Positions 1 through 5,086 of a stretch of 10,518 nucleotides of DNA are shown piece by piece. The notes under the pieces were generated by a model. That model did not search any database and had not been told where the DNA came from. It was given only the letters and a program-made list of their open reading frames with translations. Numbering within the stretch: the first letter of the stretch is position 1; each line of letters begins with the position of its first letter. The stretch comes from AB-137-C09 sp964458185 (lineage in GTDB: Bacteria > Pseudomonadota > Zetaproteobacteria > Mariprofundales > Mariprofundaceae), in the NCBI GenBank assembly GCA_964458185.1, contig CAYWFG010000039.1, forward strand, positions 1 to 10,518. Direction: 5' to 3'. A program made the position numbers and the translations under genes.

Positions 1-10
1 CTTCTCATTC

Positions 11-84
11 GCGGGTGTGGTTCAATGGTAGAACTCCAGCCTTCCAAGCTGGAAGCGCGGGTTCGATTCCCGCCACCCGCTCCA
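11..84 (+). tRNA. tRNA-Gly (anticodon UCC)
   Basis: The cloverleaf can be read directly. The acceptor stem GCGGGTG (11-17) pairs with CACCCGC (74-80), followed by discriminator T81 and an encoded CCA (82-84). The D arm has GTTC/GAAC. The anticodon stem CCAGC/GCTGG encloses loop CTTCCAA, giving anticodon TCC, which reads GGA/GGG glycine codons. The T arm GCGGG/CCCGC carries TTCGATT. It sits 18 bases ahead of tRNA-Thr and in front of tuf, matching the glyT-thrT-tufB arrangement of E. coli. It is probably part of a tRNA-tuf transcript that starts left of the window. Confidence 0.97.
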
Positions 85-102
85 GTCGTGGTGACTGGTT
101 TG

Positions 103-177
<75 letters not shown>

Positions 178-250
178 TATCGTCGTTGCGTGTCACCGAT
201 GTTTGCATCAATGATGCGCTTATTTCAACAGCTTGAAAACGGAGAGGTTT

Positions 251-1441
251 ATGTCAAAAGAAAAATTTGAACGCACCAAGCCGCACGTCAACATCGGTAC
301 CATAGGCCACGTTGACCACGGCAAAACAACATTAACGGCTGCCATCACCAAGGTGTTGGCAGAAGAAGGTCTTGCAGAATTTAAAGATTATGGCGATATT
401 GACGGCGCACCCGAAGAACGCGAGCGCGGTATTACCATTGCTACAGCCCACGTAGAATACGAAACAAATGCCCGCCATTATGCCCATGTTGATTGCCCTG
501 GTCATGCCGATTATGTAAAAAACATGATTACAGGCGCGGCGCAGATGGATGGCGGAATCTTGGTGGTATCAGCCGCTGACGGTCCGATGCCACAAACCCG
601 TGAGCATGTGTTGTTAGCACGTCAGGTAAACGTCCCTCACTTGGTTGTCTTCTTAAACAAAGCAGACATGGTGGATGATGATGAATTGTTGGAATTGGTA
701 GAAATGGAAGTACGCGAGCTGCTTGATTCTTATGATTTCCCTGGTGACGATACCCCTGTGATTATCGGTTCTGCGCTTAAAGCATTGGAAGGTGATACCT
801 CTGATATTGGTGCGCCAGCGATTCACAAATTGATGGAAGCGGTGGATACCTTTATTCCTACGCCAGACCGTCCGATTGACCGTCCGTTTTTGATGCCTAT
901 TGAAGACGTATTCTCTATCTCTGGTCGTGGCACTGTGGTAACAGGGCGTATTGAGCAAGGCATTGTGACTGTCGGCGAAGAGATTGAAATTGTTGGCATC
1001 CGTGACACCACTAAAACGATTTGCACAGGTGTGGAAATGTTCCGTAAGTTGCTTGATCGTGGTGAAGCGGGCGATAACATCGGTGCATTGTTGCGTGGCA
1101 CGAAACGTGAAGATGTTGAGCGCGGTCAAGTATTGGCAAAACCAGGTTCAATTAACCCGCACACCAAATTTAAAGCTGAAGCTTATATCTTAACCAAAGA
1201 AGAAGGCGGTCGTCATACCCCATTTTTTAATGGTTATCGTCCGCAGTTTTATTTTCGTACGACTGATGTGACAGGTTCTGTGACCTTGCCTGAAGGCACA
1301 GAAATGGTCATGCCTGGTGATAATATATCAATGGATGTCATCTTGATTACCCCTATTGCAATGGACAAAGAATTGCGCTTTGCTATTCGTGAAGGTGGCC
1401 GCACGGTTGGTGCTGGCGTTGTCACTGAGATTAGCGAATAA
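251..1441 (+). CDS. tuf: Elongation factor Tu (EF-Tu)
   Basis: EF-Tu is the cytoplasmic GTPase that delivers aminoacyl-tRNA to the ribosomal A site. From ATG 251 the protein is 396 aa, normal for the family. All GTP-binding motifs are present: P-loop GHVDHGKT (19-26), switch I with RGITI (59-63), switch II DCPGH (81-85), NKAD (136-139) and SALK (174-177). Domains II and III follow, from about residue 205, with the usual C-terminal FAIREGGRTVGAGVV. An in-frame ATG at 233 would add six residues. It is rejected because GGAGAGG at 241-247 sits correctly spaced ahead of ATG 251 and the MSKEKFERTKPHVNIG start is typical. The loop around residues 39-50 is shorter than in E. coli EF-Tu. The gene follows tRNA-Gly and tRNA-Thr and ends at a terminator. 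Proteobacteria often carry a second tuf in the fusA operon, which would lie outside this window. Confidence 0.98.
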   Translation: MSKEKFERTKPHVNIGTIGHVDHGKTTLTAAITKVLAEEGLAEFKDYGDIDGAPEERERGITIATAHVEYETNARHYAHVDCPGHADYVKNMITGAAQMDGGILVVSAADGPMPQTREHVLLARQVNVPHLVVFLNKADMVDDDELLELVEMEVRELLDSYDFPGDDTPVIIGSALKALEGDTSDIGAPAIHKLMEAVDTFIPTPDRPIDRPFLMPIEDVFSISGRGTVVTGRIEQGIVTVGEEIEIVGIRDTTKTICTGVEMFRKLLDRGEAGDNIGALLRGTKREDVERGQVLAKPGSINPHTKFKAEAYILTKEEGGRHTPFFNGYRPQFYFRTTDVTGSVTLPEGTEMVMPGDNISMDVILITPIAMDKELRFAIREGGRTVGAGVVTEISE

Positions 1442-1464
1442 TCTCGTAAAATAAAAAATGATGC

Positions 1465-1500
1465 AGCAGCAGTAGGTTATGCCTACTGCTGCTTTGTTGT
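1465..1500 (+). terminator. Intrinsic terminator after tuf
   Basis: GCAGCAGTAGG (1466-1476) pairs perfectly with CCTACTGCTGC (1482-1492) around the five-base loop TTATG, and A1465-T1493 adds a twelfth pair. The stem is followed by the T-rich stretch TTTGTTGT, which is broken by G residues. It begins 24 bases after the tuf stop. It would end or reduce the tRNA-tuf transcript before rpmG, so read-through or a separate promoter would feed the downstream genes. Confidence 0.85.
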
Positions 1501-1516
1501 CATAGGAGTTTAAGGA

Positions 1517-1672
1517 ATGCGCGAGCTTTTAGCCTTATCATGTGAATCATGCAAACGTAGAAACTACACGACTGATAAAAATAAGCGTACTAGCACAGAG
1601 AAATTGGCTTTGCGTAAGTATTGTAACTCATGCCGCAAGCATACCTTGCATAAAGAAGGCAAGATTAAATAG
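1517..1672 (+). CDS. rpmG: Large ribosomal subunit protein L33 (bL33), zinc-ribbon form
   Basis: This short gene encodes 51 aa: MRELLALSCESCKRRNYTTD, then KNKRTSTEKL, ALRKYCNSCR and KHTLHKEGKIK. L33 is a small basic protein of the 50S subunit near the E site. Two CxxC pairs (Cys9/Cys12 and Cys36/Cys39) make this the zinc-binding (C+) type; some bacteria also carry a C- copy. The conserved features NYTTDKNKR and LxLRKYC are present, and the length is normal. AGGAG (1504-1508) lies eight bases before ATG 1517. The tuf-rpmG-tRNA-Trp-secE order is common in many bacteria but differs from E. coli, where rpmG pairs with rpmB elsewhere. It lies just after the tuf terminator and before a small hairpin with a T-run. 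Confidence 0.95.
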   Translation: MRELLALSCESCKRRNYTTDKNKRTSTEKLALRKYCNSCRKHTLHKEGKIK

Positions 1673-1700
1673 TTTTGGTGTTTTAACATCATTAATTGAA

Positions 1701-1726
1701 GTTGTGCGATGATCGCATGACTTTTT
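1701..1726 (+). terminator. Possible weak terminator or attenuator between rpmG and tRNA-Trp
   Basis: Positions 1701-1709 pair with 1713-1721 around the loop TGA. The core is TGCGA/TCGCA, extended by two G-T wobbles and then T-A and G-C pairs. Five T residues (1722-1726) follow at once, and tRNA-Trp starts at 1729. The geometry fits a weak intrinsic terminator, but the three-base loop and the wobbles lower its strength. It could equally be a processing guide for the 5' end of the tRNA. Confidence 0.45.
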
Positions 1727-1728
1727 AC

Positions 1729-1804
1729 AGGTCAGTAGTTCAATTGGTAGAGCACCGGTCTCCAAAACCGGCTGTTGTGGGTTCGAGTCCCTCCTGACCT
1801 GCCA
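1729..1804 (+). tRNA. tRNA-Trp (anticodon CCA)
   Basis: The acceptor stem AGGTCAG (1729-1735) pairs perfectly with CTGACCT (1794-1800). Discriminator G1801 and an encoded CCA (1802-1804) follow. The anticodon stem CCGGT/ACCGG encloses loop CTCCAAA with anticodon CCA, which reads the UGG tryptophan codon. The T arm carries GGGTTCGAGTCCC. Its place just before secE is a widely conserved arrangement. A run of six T residues (1806-1811) directly follows the tRNA. Confidence 0.97.
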
Positions 1805-1854
1805 CTTTTTTATTATTTCTGTTGAAGAAATAAATTATCTCACAGGGAAACACC

Positions 1855-2043
1855 ATGAGCCAAGTTGCGTCAATATCACGTTTTTTGAATGAGGTTCGAG
1901 CCGAAACGCGAAAGGTCGTGTGGCCAGATCAAAAAGAAACCATCAGTGCTACCATCATGGTAGTGATTATGGTGTTAGTTATTTCTTTGTTTCTTTGGGG
2001 TGTTGACTCCATTTTAAGCTGGCTTGTGAAGATGGTGATATAG
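1855..2043 (+). CDS. secE: Preprotein translocase subunit SecE
   Basis: SecE is the essential small subunit that clamps SecY in the inner-membrane SecYEG channel. The protein is 62 aa, the short single-span type, unlike the three-span E. coli protein of about 127 aa. It has the conserved cytoplasmic amphipathic stretch FLNEVRAETRKVVWP (residues 10-24). One hydrophobic transmembrane segment follows at about 31-57. AGGGA (1843-1847) precedes ATG 1855. The stop at 2041-2043 lies one base before the nusG start, so the two are very probably cotranscribed and translationally coupled. An A/T-rich perfect 8-bp hairpin (1813-1833) lies in its 5' leader. Confidence 0.96.
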   Translation: MSQVASISRFLNEVRAETRKVVWPDQKETISATIMVVIMVLVISLFLWGVDSILSWLVKMVI

Positions 2044-2044
2044 C

Positions 2045-2575
2045 ATGGCTATGCGCTGGTATGTCGTTCAAGCCTACTCAGGTTTTGAAGATCGTGTTCA
2101 AAAAGCCATTGTAGATAATGCAGCCCGTGCTGGATTAACGGACTGCTTTGGTGAAATCATGGTTCCGAAAGAAGAAGTCGTTGAACTAAAAAACGGTCAA
2201 AAAGTTATTAGTCAACGGAAGTTTTTTCCTGGTTACGTGTTGATTGAAATGGTGATGAACGATGATACTTGGCATATTGTCAAGAGTACGGATAAGGTGA
2301 GTGGGTTTTTAGGCTCCGATAAAAAACCTCGTCCGATTACGCAGGCAGAAGTAGATCGTTTGTGTCATCAGATTAAAGAAGGTATTGAACGTCCTAAACC
2401 AAAAGTTATGTTTGAAATTGGTGAGTCGGTTCGCGTTATTGACGGACCCTTTGCTTCTTTTAATGGCTTGGTGGAAGAGGTCAATGAAGAAAGTGGTTTG
2501 CTGAAAGTGAGTGTTTCTATCTTTGGCAGACCCACGCCCGTAGAACTCGAGTACGTCCAAGTCGAGAAGGGTTAA
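2045..2575 (+). CDS. nusG: Transcription termination/antitermination factor NusG
   Basis: NusG binds RNA polymerase through its N-terminal domain. Through its C-terminal KOW domain it contacts either Rho or ribosomal protein S10 (NusE). The 176-aa protein starts with the NGN domain (MRWYVVQAYSGFEDRV, residues 3-18) and has RKFFPGYVLIEM at 58-69. A KOW domain occupies about 122-176, containing FEIGESVRVIDGPF and the VSIFGRPTPVELEYVQVEK end. Phe160 in SIFGR corresponds to the S10/Rho-contacting Phe165 of E. coli. The start at ATG 2045 has only a poor ribosome-binding site inside the secE end, and an in-frame ATG at 2051 is equally plausible. Coupling to secE probably drives initiation. rplK follows after 13 bases. 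Confidence 0.97.
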   Translation: MAMRWYVVQAYSGFEDRVQKAIVDNAARAGLTDCFGEIMVPKEEVVELKNGQKVISQRKFFPGYVLIEMVMNDDTWHIVKSTDKVSGFLGSDKKPRPITQAEVDRLCHQIKEGIERPKPKVMFEIGESVRVIDGPFASFNGLVEEVNEESGLLKVSVSIFGRPTPVELEYVQVEKG

Positions 2576-2588
2576 AAAAGGACATAAC

Positions 2589-3017
2589 ATGGCAAAGAAA
2601 GTTGCAAAGCTGATCAAGCTTCAAGTTGCTGCGGGTAAAGCAAACCCAGCCCCTCCCGTCGGCCCTGCATTGGGTCAGGCGGGTGTTAATATTATGGCAT
2701 TCTGTAAAGCGTTTAATGCGCGGACACAAGATGTGGAAGTTGGTATGCCTCTTCCTGTTGTGATTACAGTATTCCAAGATAAATCGTTTGAATTCGCAGT
2801 CAAGACACCGCCCGCTTCCTTTTTGCTAAAAAAAGCAGCAGGTATTGATAAAGGCAGTGCAGAACCCAACAAAAACAAGGTTGGTACGGTAACATCTGCT
2901 AAAATTCGTGAGATTGCAGAAGCCAAGATGGTAGATTTAAATTGCTACGATGTTGAAGCTGGTATGCGTATTATCGAAGGAACAGCCCGCTCTATGGGTC
3001 TGGTTGTTGAGGGCTAG
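2589..3017 (+). CDS. rplK: Large ribosomal subunit protein L11 (uL11)
   Basis: L11 binds the GTPase-associated centre of 23S rRNA at the stalk base. It is needed for factor-dependent GTPase function and for the stringent response through RelA. The protein has the standard 142 aa. The proline-rich N-terminal signature NPAPPVGPALGQAGVNIMAF (residues 19-38) forms the flexible domain targeted by thiostrepton-type drugs. The RNA-binding C-terminal domain has PPASFLLKKAAGI and KIREIAEAKMVDLN. AAGGA (2578-2582) precedes ATG 2589. The stop codon overlaps the rplA ribosome-binding site, so rplK and rplA are translated as a pair. In E. coli, L1 represses this pair by binding the rplK leader; the gap here is only 13 bases. 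Confidence 0.98.
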   Translation: MAKKVAKLIKLQVAAGKANPAPPVGPALGQAGVNIMAFCKAFNARTQDVEVGMPLPVVITVFQDKSFEFAVKTPPASFLLKKAAGIDKGSAEPNKNKVGTVTSAKIREIAEAKMVDLNCYDVEAGMRIIEGTARSMGLVVEG

Positions 3018-3026
3018 GAGCGACAC

Positions 3027-3713
3027 ATGGCTAAAATTTCAAAACGTATGAAAGCTGCTCGTGCAGTTGTTTCAAACTCGGCTGTCACCTTAGGTGATGC
3101 ATTAAGCGCACTTGCTGCAACGCCTGTTGCTCGCTTTGATGAATCCATTGATTTGGCAATCAAGTTGGGTGTTGATCCACGTCACGCCGATCAAATGGTT
3201 CGTGGTAGTGTTTCGTTGCCCAATGGCACAGGCAAGACAGTTCGTGTTGCGGTGTTTGCCCGTGGCGCAAAAGCAGAAGAAGCGCAAGCTGCTGGTGCTG
3301 ATATGGTAGGTGCTGAAGACTTGGTTGAAAAAGTTCAAGGTGGCTTCCTTGATTTTGACCGTGTTGTTGCCACGCCTGATATGATGGCACAAGTCGGTCG
3401 TCTTGGTCGCGTGCTAGGTCCCCGTGGTTTGATGCCAAACCCTAAATTGGGTACAGTTACCATGGATGTAACCAAAGCTGTATCTGCGATTAAAGCAGGT
3501 CAAATTGAAGCGCGTGTCGATAAAGCGGGTGTAGTTCATGCGCCTGTTGGTCGTCGCTCTTTTGATAGTGCCGCTTTATTGGCGAATATTGAGCATTTAA
3601 TTGCTGAACTCAACCGCATGAAACCCGCCTCTTCAAAAGGGCGTTATATTGAATCCATGACACTTTCTTCTACGATGGGTGTCGGCATTCGGATTGATGT
3701 TACAACGCTCTAA
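3027..3713 (+). CDS. rplA: Large ribosomal subunit protein L1 (uL1)
   Basis: L1 forms the mobile L1 stalk at the ribosomal E site, which helps release deacylated tRNA. In many bacteria it also represses its own operon by binding mRNA. The protein is 228 aa, close to the usual 229-234. Visible family features are SIDLAIKLGVDPRHADQMVR (about residues 40-59) and LGRVLGPRGLMPNPKLGTVT (about 126-145, the conserved signature). The KGRYIESMTLSSTMGVGIRI C-terminus completes domain I. AGGAG (3016-3020) overlaps the rplK stop and is well placed for ATG 3027. A 242-base regulatory spacer follows. Confidence 0.98.
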   Translation: MAKISKRMKAARAVVSNSAVTLGDALSALAATPVARFDESIDLAIKLGVDPRHADQMVRGSVSLPNGTGKTVRVAVFARGAKAEEAQAAGADMVGAEDLVEKVQGGFLDFDRVVATPDMMAQVGRLGRVLGPRGLMPNPKLGTVTMDVTKAVSAIKAGQIEARVDKAGVVHAPVGRRSFDSAALLANIEHLIAELNRMKPASSKGRYIESMTLSSTMGVGIRIDVTTL

Positions 3714-3752
3714 TATAGATTAATAGTTATGGCTTTCTTTTGAAAGTTATAT

Positions 3753-3777
3753 TGAAAATGAATCGTATTCATTTTCA
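3753..3777. repeat. Perfect 11-bp inverted repeat upstream of the L10 leader
   Basis: TGAAAATGAAT (3753-3763) and ATTCATTTTCA (3767-3777) are exact reverse complements separated by CGT. No T-run follows, so it is not an intrinsic terminator. As RNA it would be an 11-bp hairpin just 5' of the L10-binding fold. As DNA it could be an operator for a dimeric regulator. The half-sites vaguely recall Fur-type A/T-rich sites, but their spacing does not match the canonical Fur box. Its role is unknown. Confidence 0.8.
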
Positions 3778-3783
3778 GCATGA

Positions 3784-3843
3784 TCCGTCCAAGACTGTAG
3801 GAACCTTTGGGTTTAATTGAACTTTTCATCCCACAATAGATGG
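3784..3843 (+). promoter_or_regulatory. L10 leader core (L10-L7/L12 binding fold for autoregulation)
   Basis: CCGTC (3785-3789) pairs with GATGG (3839-3843), and TGT (3796-3798) plus GG pair with CCC/ACA (3830-3835). The asymmetric internal loop CAAGAC (3790-3795) opposes ATA (3836-3838). The CCGTCCAAGAC string and the closing TAGATGG closely match what I recall of the E. coli rplJ leader (CCGTCCAAGAC ... TAGACGG). There the L10-(L7/L12) complex binds an internal-loop element to repress translation. The position between rplA and rplJ is as expected. Family identity is by memory and structure, not by a covariance search. Confidence 0.8.
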
Positions 3844-3866
3844 CGTACGCTTACTTGCGCGGGTCA

Positions 3867-3940
3867 GAATGGTGTTTTTCTTATGTTATATAACGTAAGG
3901 TATGGATGCCATTCATCATAAGGTAACTTTTTAAGTTATC
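3867..3940 (+). promoter_or_regulatory. Downstream folded part of the rplJ leader
   Basis: Three helices can be drawn between the L10-binding core and the rplJ ribosome-binding site. GAATGG (3867-3872) pairs with CCATTC (3909-3914). Inside it, CTTATGTT (3880-3887) pairs with AACGTAAG (3892-3899) around ATAT. Next, GGTAACTT (3922-3929) pairs with AAGTTATC (3933-3940) around TTT, with one G-T pair, ending eight bases before AAGGAGG. In E. coli the far part of the leader is thought to transmit L10 binding to the initiation site; the same role is inferred here. Confidence 0.55.
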
Positions 3941-3948
3941 TATTTAGC

Positions 3949-3955
3949 AAGGAGG
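3949..3955 (+). promoter_or_regulatory. Strong ribosome-binding site fixing the rplJ GTG start
   Basis: AAGGAGG is a full-length Shine-Dalgarno match. It lies six bases before GTG 3962, which is the ideal distance. The in-frame TTG at 3956 directly abuts it and is too close. This decides the rplJ start. Confidence 0.85.
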
Positions 3956-3961
3956 TTGGTA

Positions 3962-4480
3962 GTGAAGCGAGAAGACAAATATCAAATCGTTGATGATCTT
4001 CATGTTGCCATGACCGATTCTTCTGCTGGTGTGATCACGCATTACCGTGGTCTCAGTGTATCTGACATGGGTGATTTGCGTCGCCAATTGAAACAGGTTG
4101 ATGTTTCACTTCAAGTTGTCAAAAATACACTGGCGCGCCGTGCAGCAGAAGGTACGGGCTTTGAAGCAGCAGAAGCATTGTTTACTGGGCCTGTTGCGAT
4201 TGCTTATGGTTCTGATCCAGTGGGCATGGCAAAAGCCATTGCCGATTTTGCCAAAAAACACGATGCCTTTGAAATCAGAGGCGGTGTGCTTGACGGTAAG
4301 AGCATTAATGTCGATGACATCAAGGCGTTGGCAAGCTTGCCATCGCGTGACGTGTTGCTGGCAAAAATGTTGGGCAGTATGCAATCGCCAATCACAGGCT
4401 TTGTTCGCACCTTAAACGAGGTTCCAGCATCGTTTGTACGGGTGTTAGGTGCTATACGCGATCAAAAAGAAGCTGCGTAA
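3962..4480 (+). CDS. rplJ: Large ribosomal subunit protein L10 (uL10)
   Basis: L10 anchors the L7/L12 dimers to the 50S subunit and, with them, represses its own mRNA. From GTG 3962 the protein is 172 aa, in the usual 160-178 range. The N-terminal rRNA-binding domain shows GVITHYRGLSVSDMGDLRRQ (about residues 23-42), then VKNTLARRAAEGT, FTGPVAIAY and a central FEIRGGVLDGK. The C-terminal tail FVRTLNEVPASFVRVLGAIR is the long helix that binds L7/L12 dimers. No upstream ATG exists in frame. GTG is chosen over TTG 3956 because of the spacing to AAGGAGG. The weaker GTG codon and the structured leader fit tight translational control. An 82-base spacer leads to rplL. Confidence 0.96.
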   Translation: MKREDKYQIVDDLHVAMTDSSAGVITHYRGLSVSDMGDLRRQLKQVDVSLQVVKNTLARRAAEGTGFEAAEALFTGPVAIAYGSDPVGMAKAIADFAKKHDAFEIRGGVLDGKSINVDDIKALASLPSRDVLLAKMLGSMQSPITGFVRTLNEVPASFVRVLGAIRDQKEAA

Positions 4481-4494
4481 GGGATCAACCTTAC

Positions 4495-4531
4495 CATTGA
4501 ACTATCGGCTCAATGTTTATTATTGCATTGA
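4495..4531 (+). promoter_or_regulatory. Alternative hairpins in the rplJ-rplL spacer
   Basis: CATTGA occurs twice (4495-4500 and 4526-4531), flanking a central complementary TCAATG (4510-4515). The centre can pair with either copy, 6 bp each, giving two mutually exclusive hairpins with loops of 9 and 10 bases. No T-run follows. The rplL ribosome-binding site AGGAG (4547-4551) lies 16 bases downstream. A role in setting the high L7/L12 to L10 ratio is inference only. Confidence 0.4.
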
Positions 4532-4562
4532 CCCCATTATTTAAATAGGAGTAAGTCACATC

Positions 4563-4940
4563 ATGGCTATTTCAACAGACGAGTTAATTGACGCGATTTC
4601 AAACATGACTGTTTTGGAACTATCTGAATTGGTAGGCGTTTTAGAAGAAAAATTTGGTGTATCTGCATCTGCACCCGTAGCAGTAGCAGCCGCTGCAGGT
4701 GGTGGTGAAGCTGCCGCTGCTGAAGAGCAAACCGAATTTTCTGTGATTTTAGAAGGCATGGGCGATAAGAAGATTCAGGTAATTAAAGCCGTTCGTGAAG
4801 TGACTGGCTTGGGTCTGAAAGAAGCGAAGGCTTTGGTTGAATCTGCCCCTACAGCGGTCAAAGAAGGTTTGCCAAAAGACGAAGCTGAAGCACTAAAAGC
4901 GAAGCTAGAAGAAACTGGCGCAATCGTAGCACTGAAGTAA
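4563..4940 (+). CDS. rplL: Large ribosomal subunit protein L7/L12 (bL12)
   Basis: L7/L12 forms the multicopy ribosomal stalk that recruits EF-Tu, EF-G, IF2 and RF3 and stimulates their GTPase activity. The protein is 125 aa, close to the usual 120-125. The helical dimerisation domain that binds L10 is residues 1-32 (STDELIDAISNMTVLELSEL). A flexible Ala/Gly-rich hinge spans about 34-54. The globular factor-binding domain is about 57-125, with KKIQVIKAVREVTGLGLKEA at 69-88. AGGAG (4547-4551) lies 11 bases before ATG 4563, rather far. Stop TAA 4938-4940 is followed by a strong hairpin before rpoB, consistent with most transcripts ending after this abundant protein. Confidence 0.98.
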   Translation: MAISTDELIDAISNMTVLELSELVGVLEEKFGVSASAPVAVAAAAGGGEAAAAEEQTEFSVILEGMGDKKIQVIKAVREVTGLGLKEAKALVESAPTAVKEGLPKDEAEALKAKLEETGAIVALK

Positions 4941-4976
4941 ACAACGCATTGCGCGTAGTTTTCCTTTCATAGGAAT

Positions 4977-5018
4977 AAAAGGCTGGCTTGCATCCATCGG
5001 GTGGAGGTCAGCCTTTTT
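4977..5018 (+). terminator. Attenuator-type terminator between rplL and rpoB
   Basis: AAAAGGCTG (4977-4985) pairs with CAGCCTTTT (5009-5017), extended inward by G-T and C-G pairs. A top helix CATCC (4991-4995) with GGGTG (4999-5003) closes on the loop ATC. The run TTTTT (5014-5018) forms the 3' end, so this is a convincing intrinsic terminator. E. coli has an equivalent partial terminator in the same spacer that lowers rpoBC expression relative to rplL. Since no clear promoter is seen between here and rpoB, it must be partial (attenuation). Confidence 0.85.
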
Positions 5019-5086
5019 ATTGCTTGTTTGCCATTTTTGATGCGCCAAGCAAGATCTTGGTATTGATGATTTATTCGGAGTAATAC

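Noticed and set aside
205..217. GCATC/GATGC hairpin between tRNA-Thr and tuf as a terminator
   Set aside because: It has only five pairs with a three-base loop and no T-run downstream.
233..250. Upstream in-frame ATG extending tuf by six residues
   Set aside because: The extension overlaps the GGAGAGG ribosome-binding site for ATG 251, and EF-Tu proteins normally start MSKEKFERTKPHVN.
653..1129. Long antisense open frame of 158 codons within tuf
   Set aside because: It lies wholly opposite a highly conserved gene, shows no recognisable protein features, and is explained by codon bias of the sense strand.
1813..1833. Perfect 8-bp A/T hairpin (TTATTTCT with AGAAATAA) before secE as a terminator
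   Set aside because: The stem is almost all A/T and no T-run follows it, so it would not terminate. It is noted only as a possible leader helix.
3748..3753. TATATT as a -10 element of an rplJ promoter
   Set aside because: It matches the -10 consensus at five of six positions, but no acceptable -35 lies 16-18 bases upstream, and such matches are expected by chance in A/T-rich spacers.
3956..3961. TTG at 3956 as the rplJ start
   Set aside because: It directly abuts AAGGAGG with no spacing. GTG 3962 has the optimal six-base gap.
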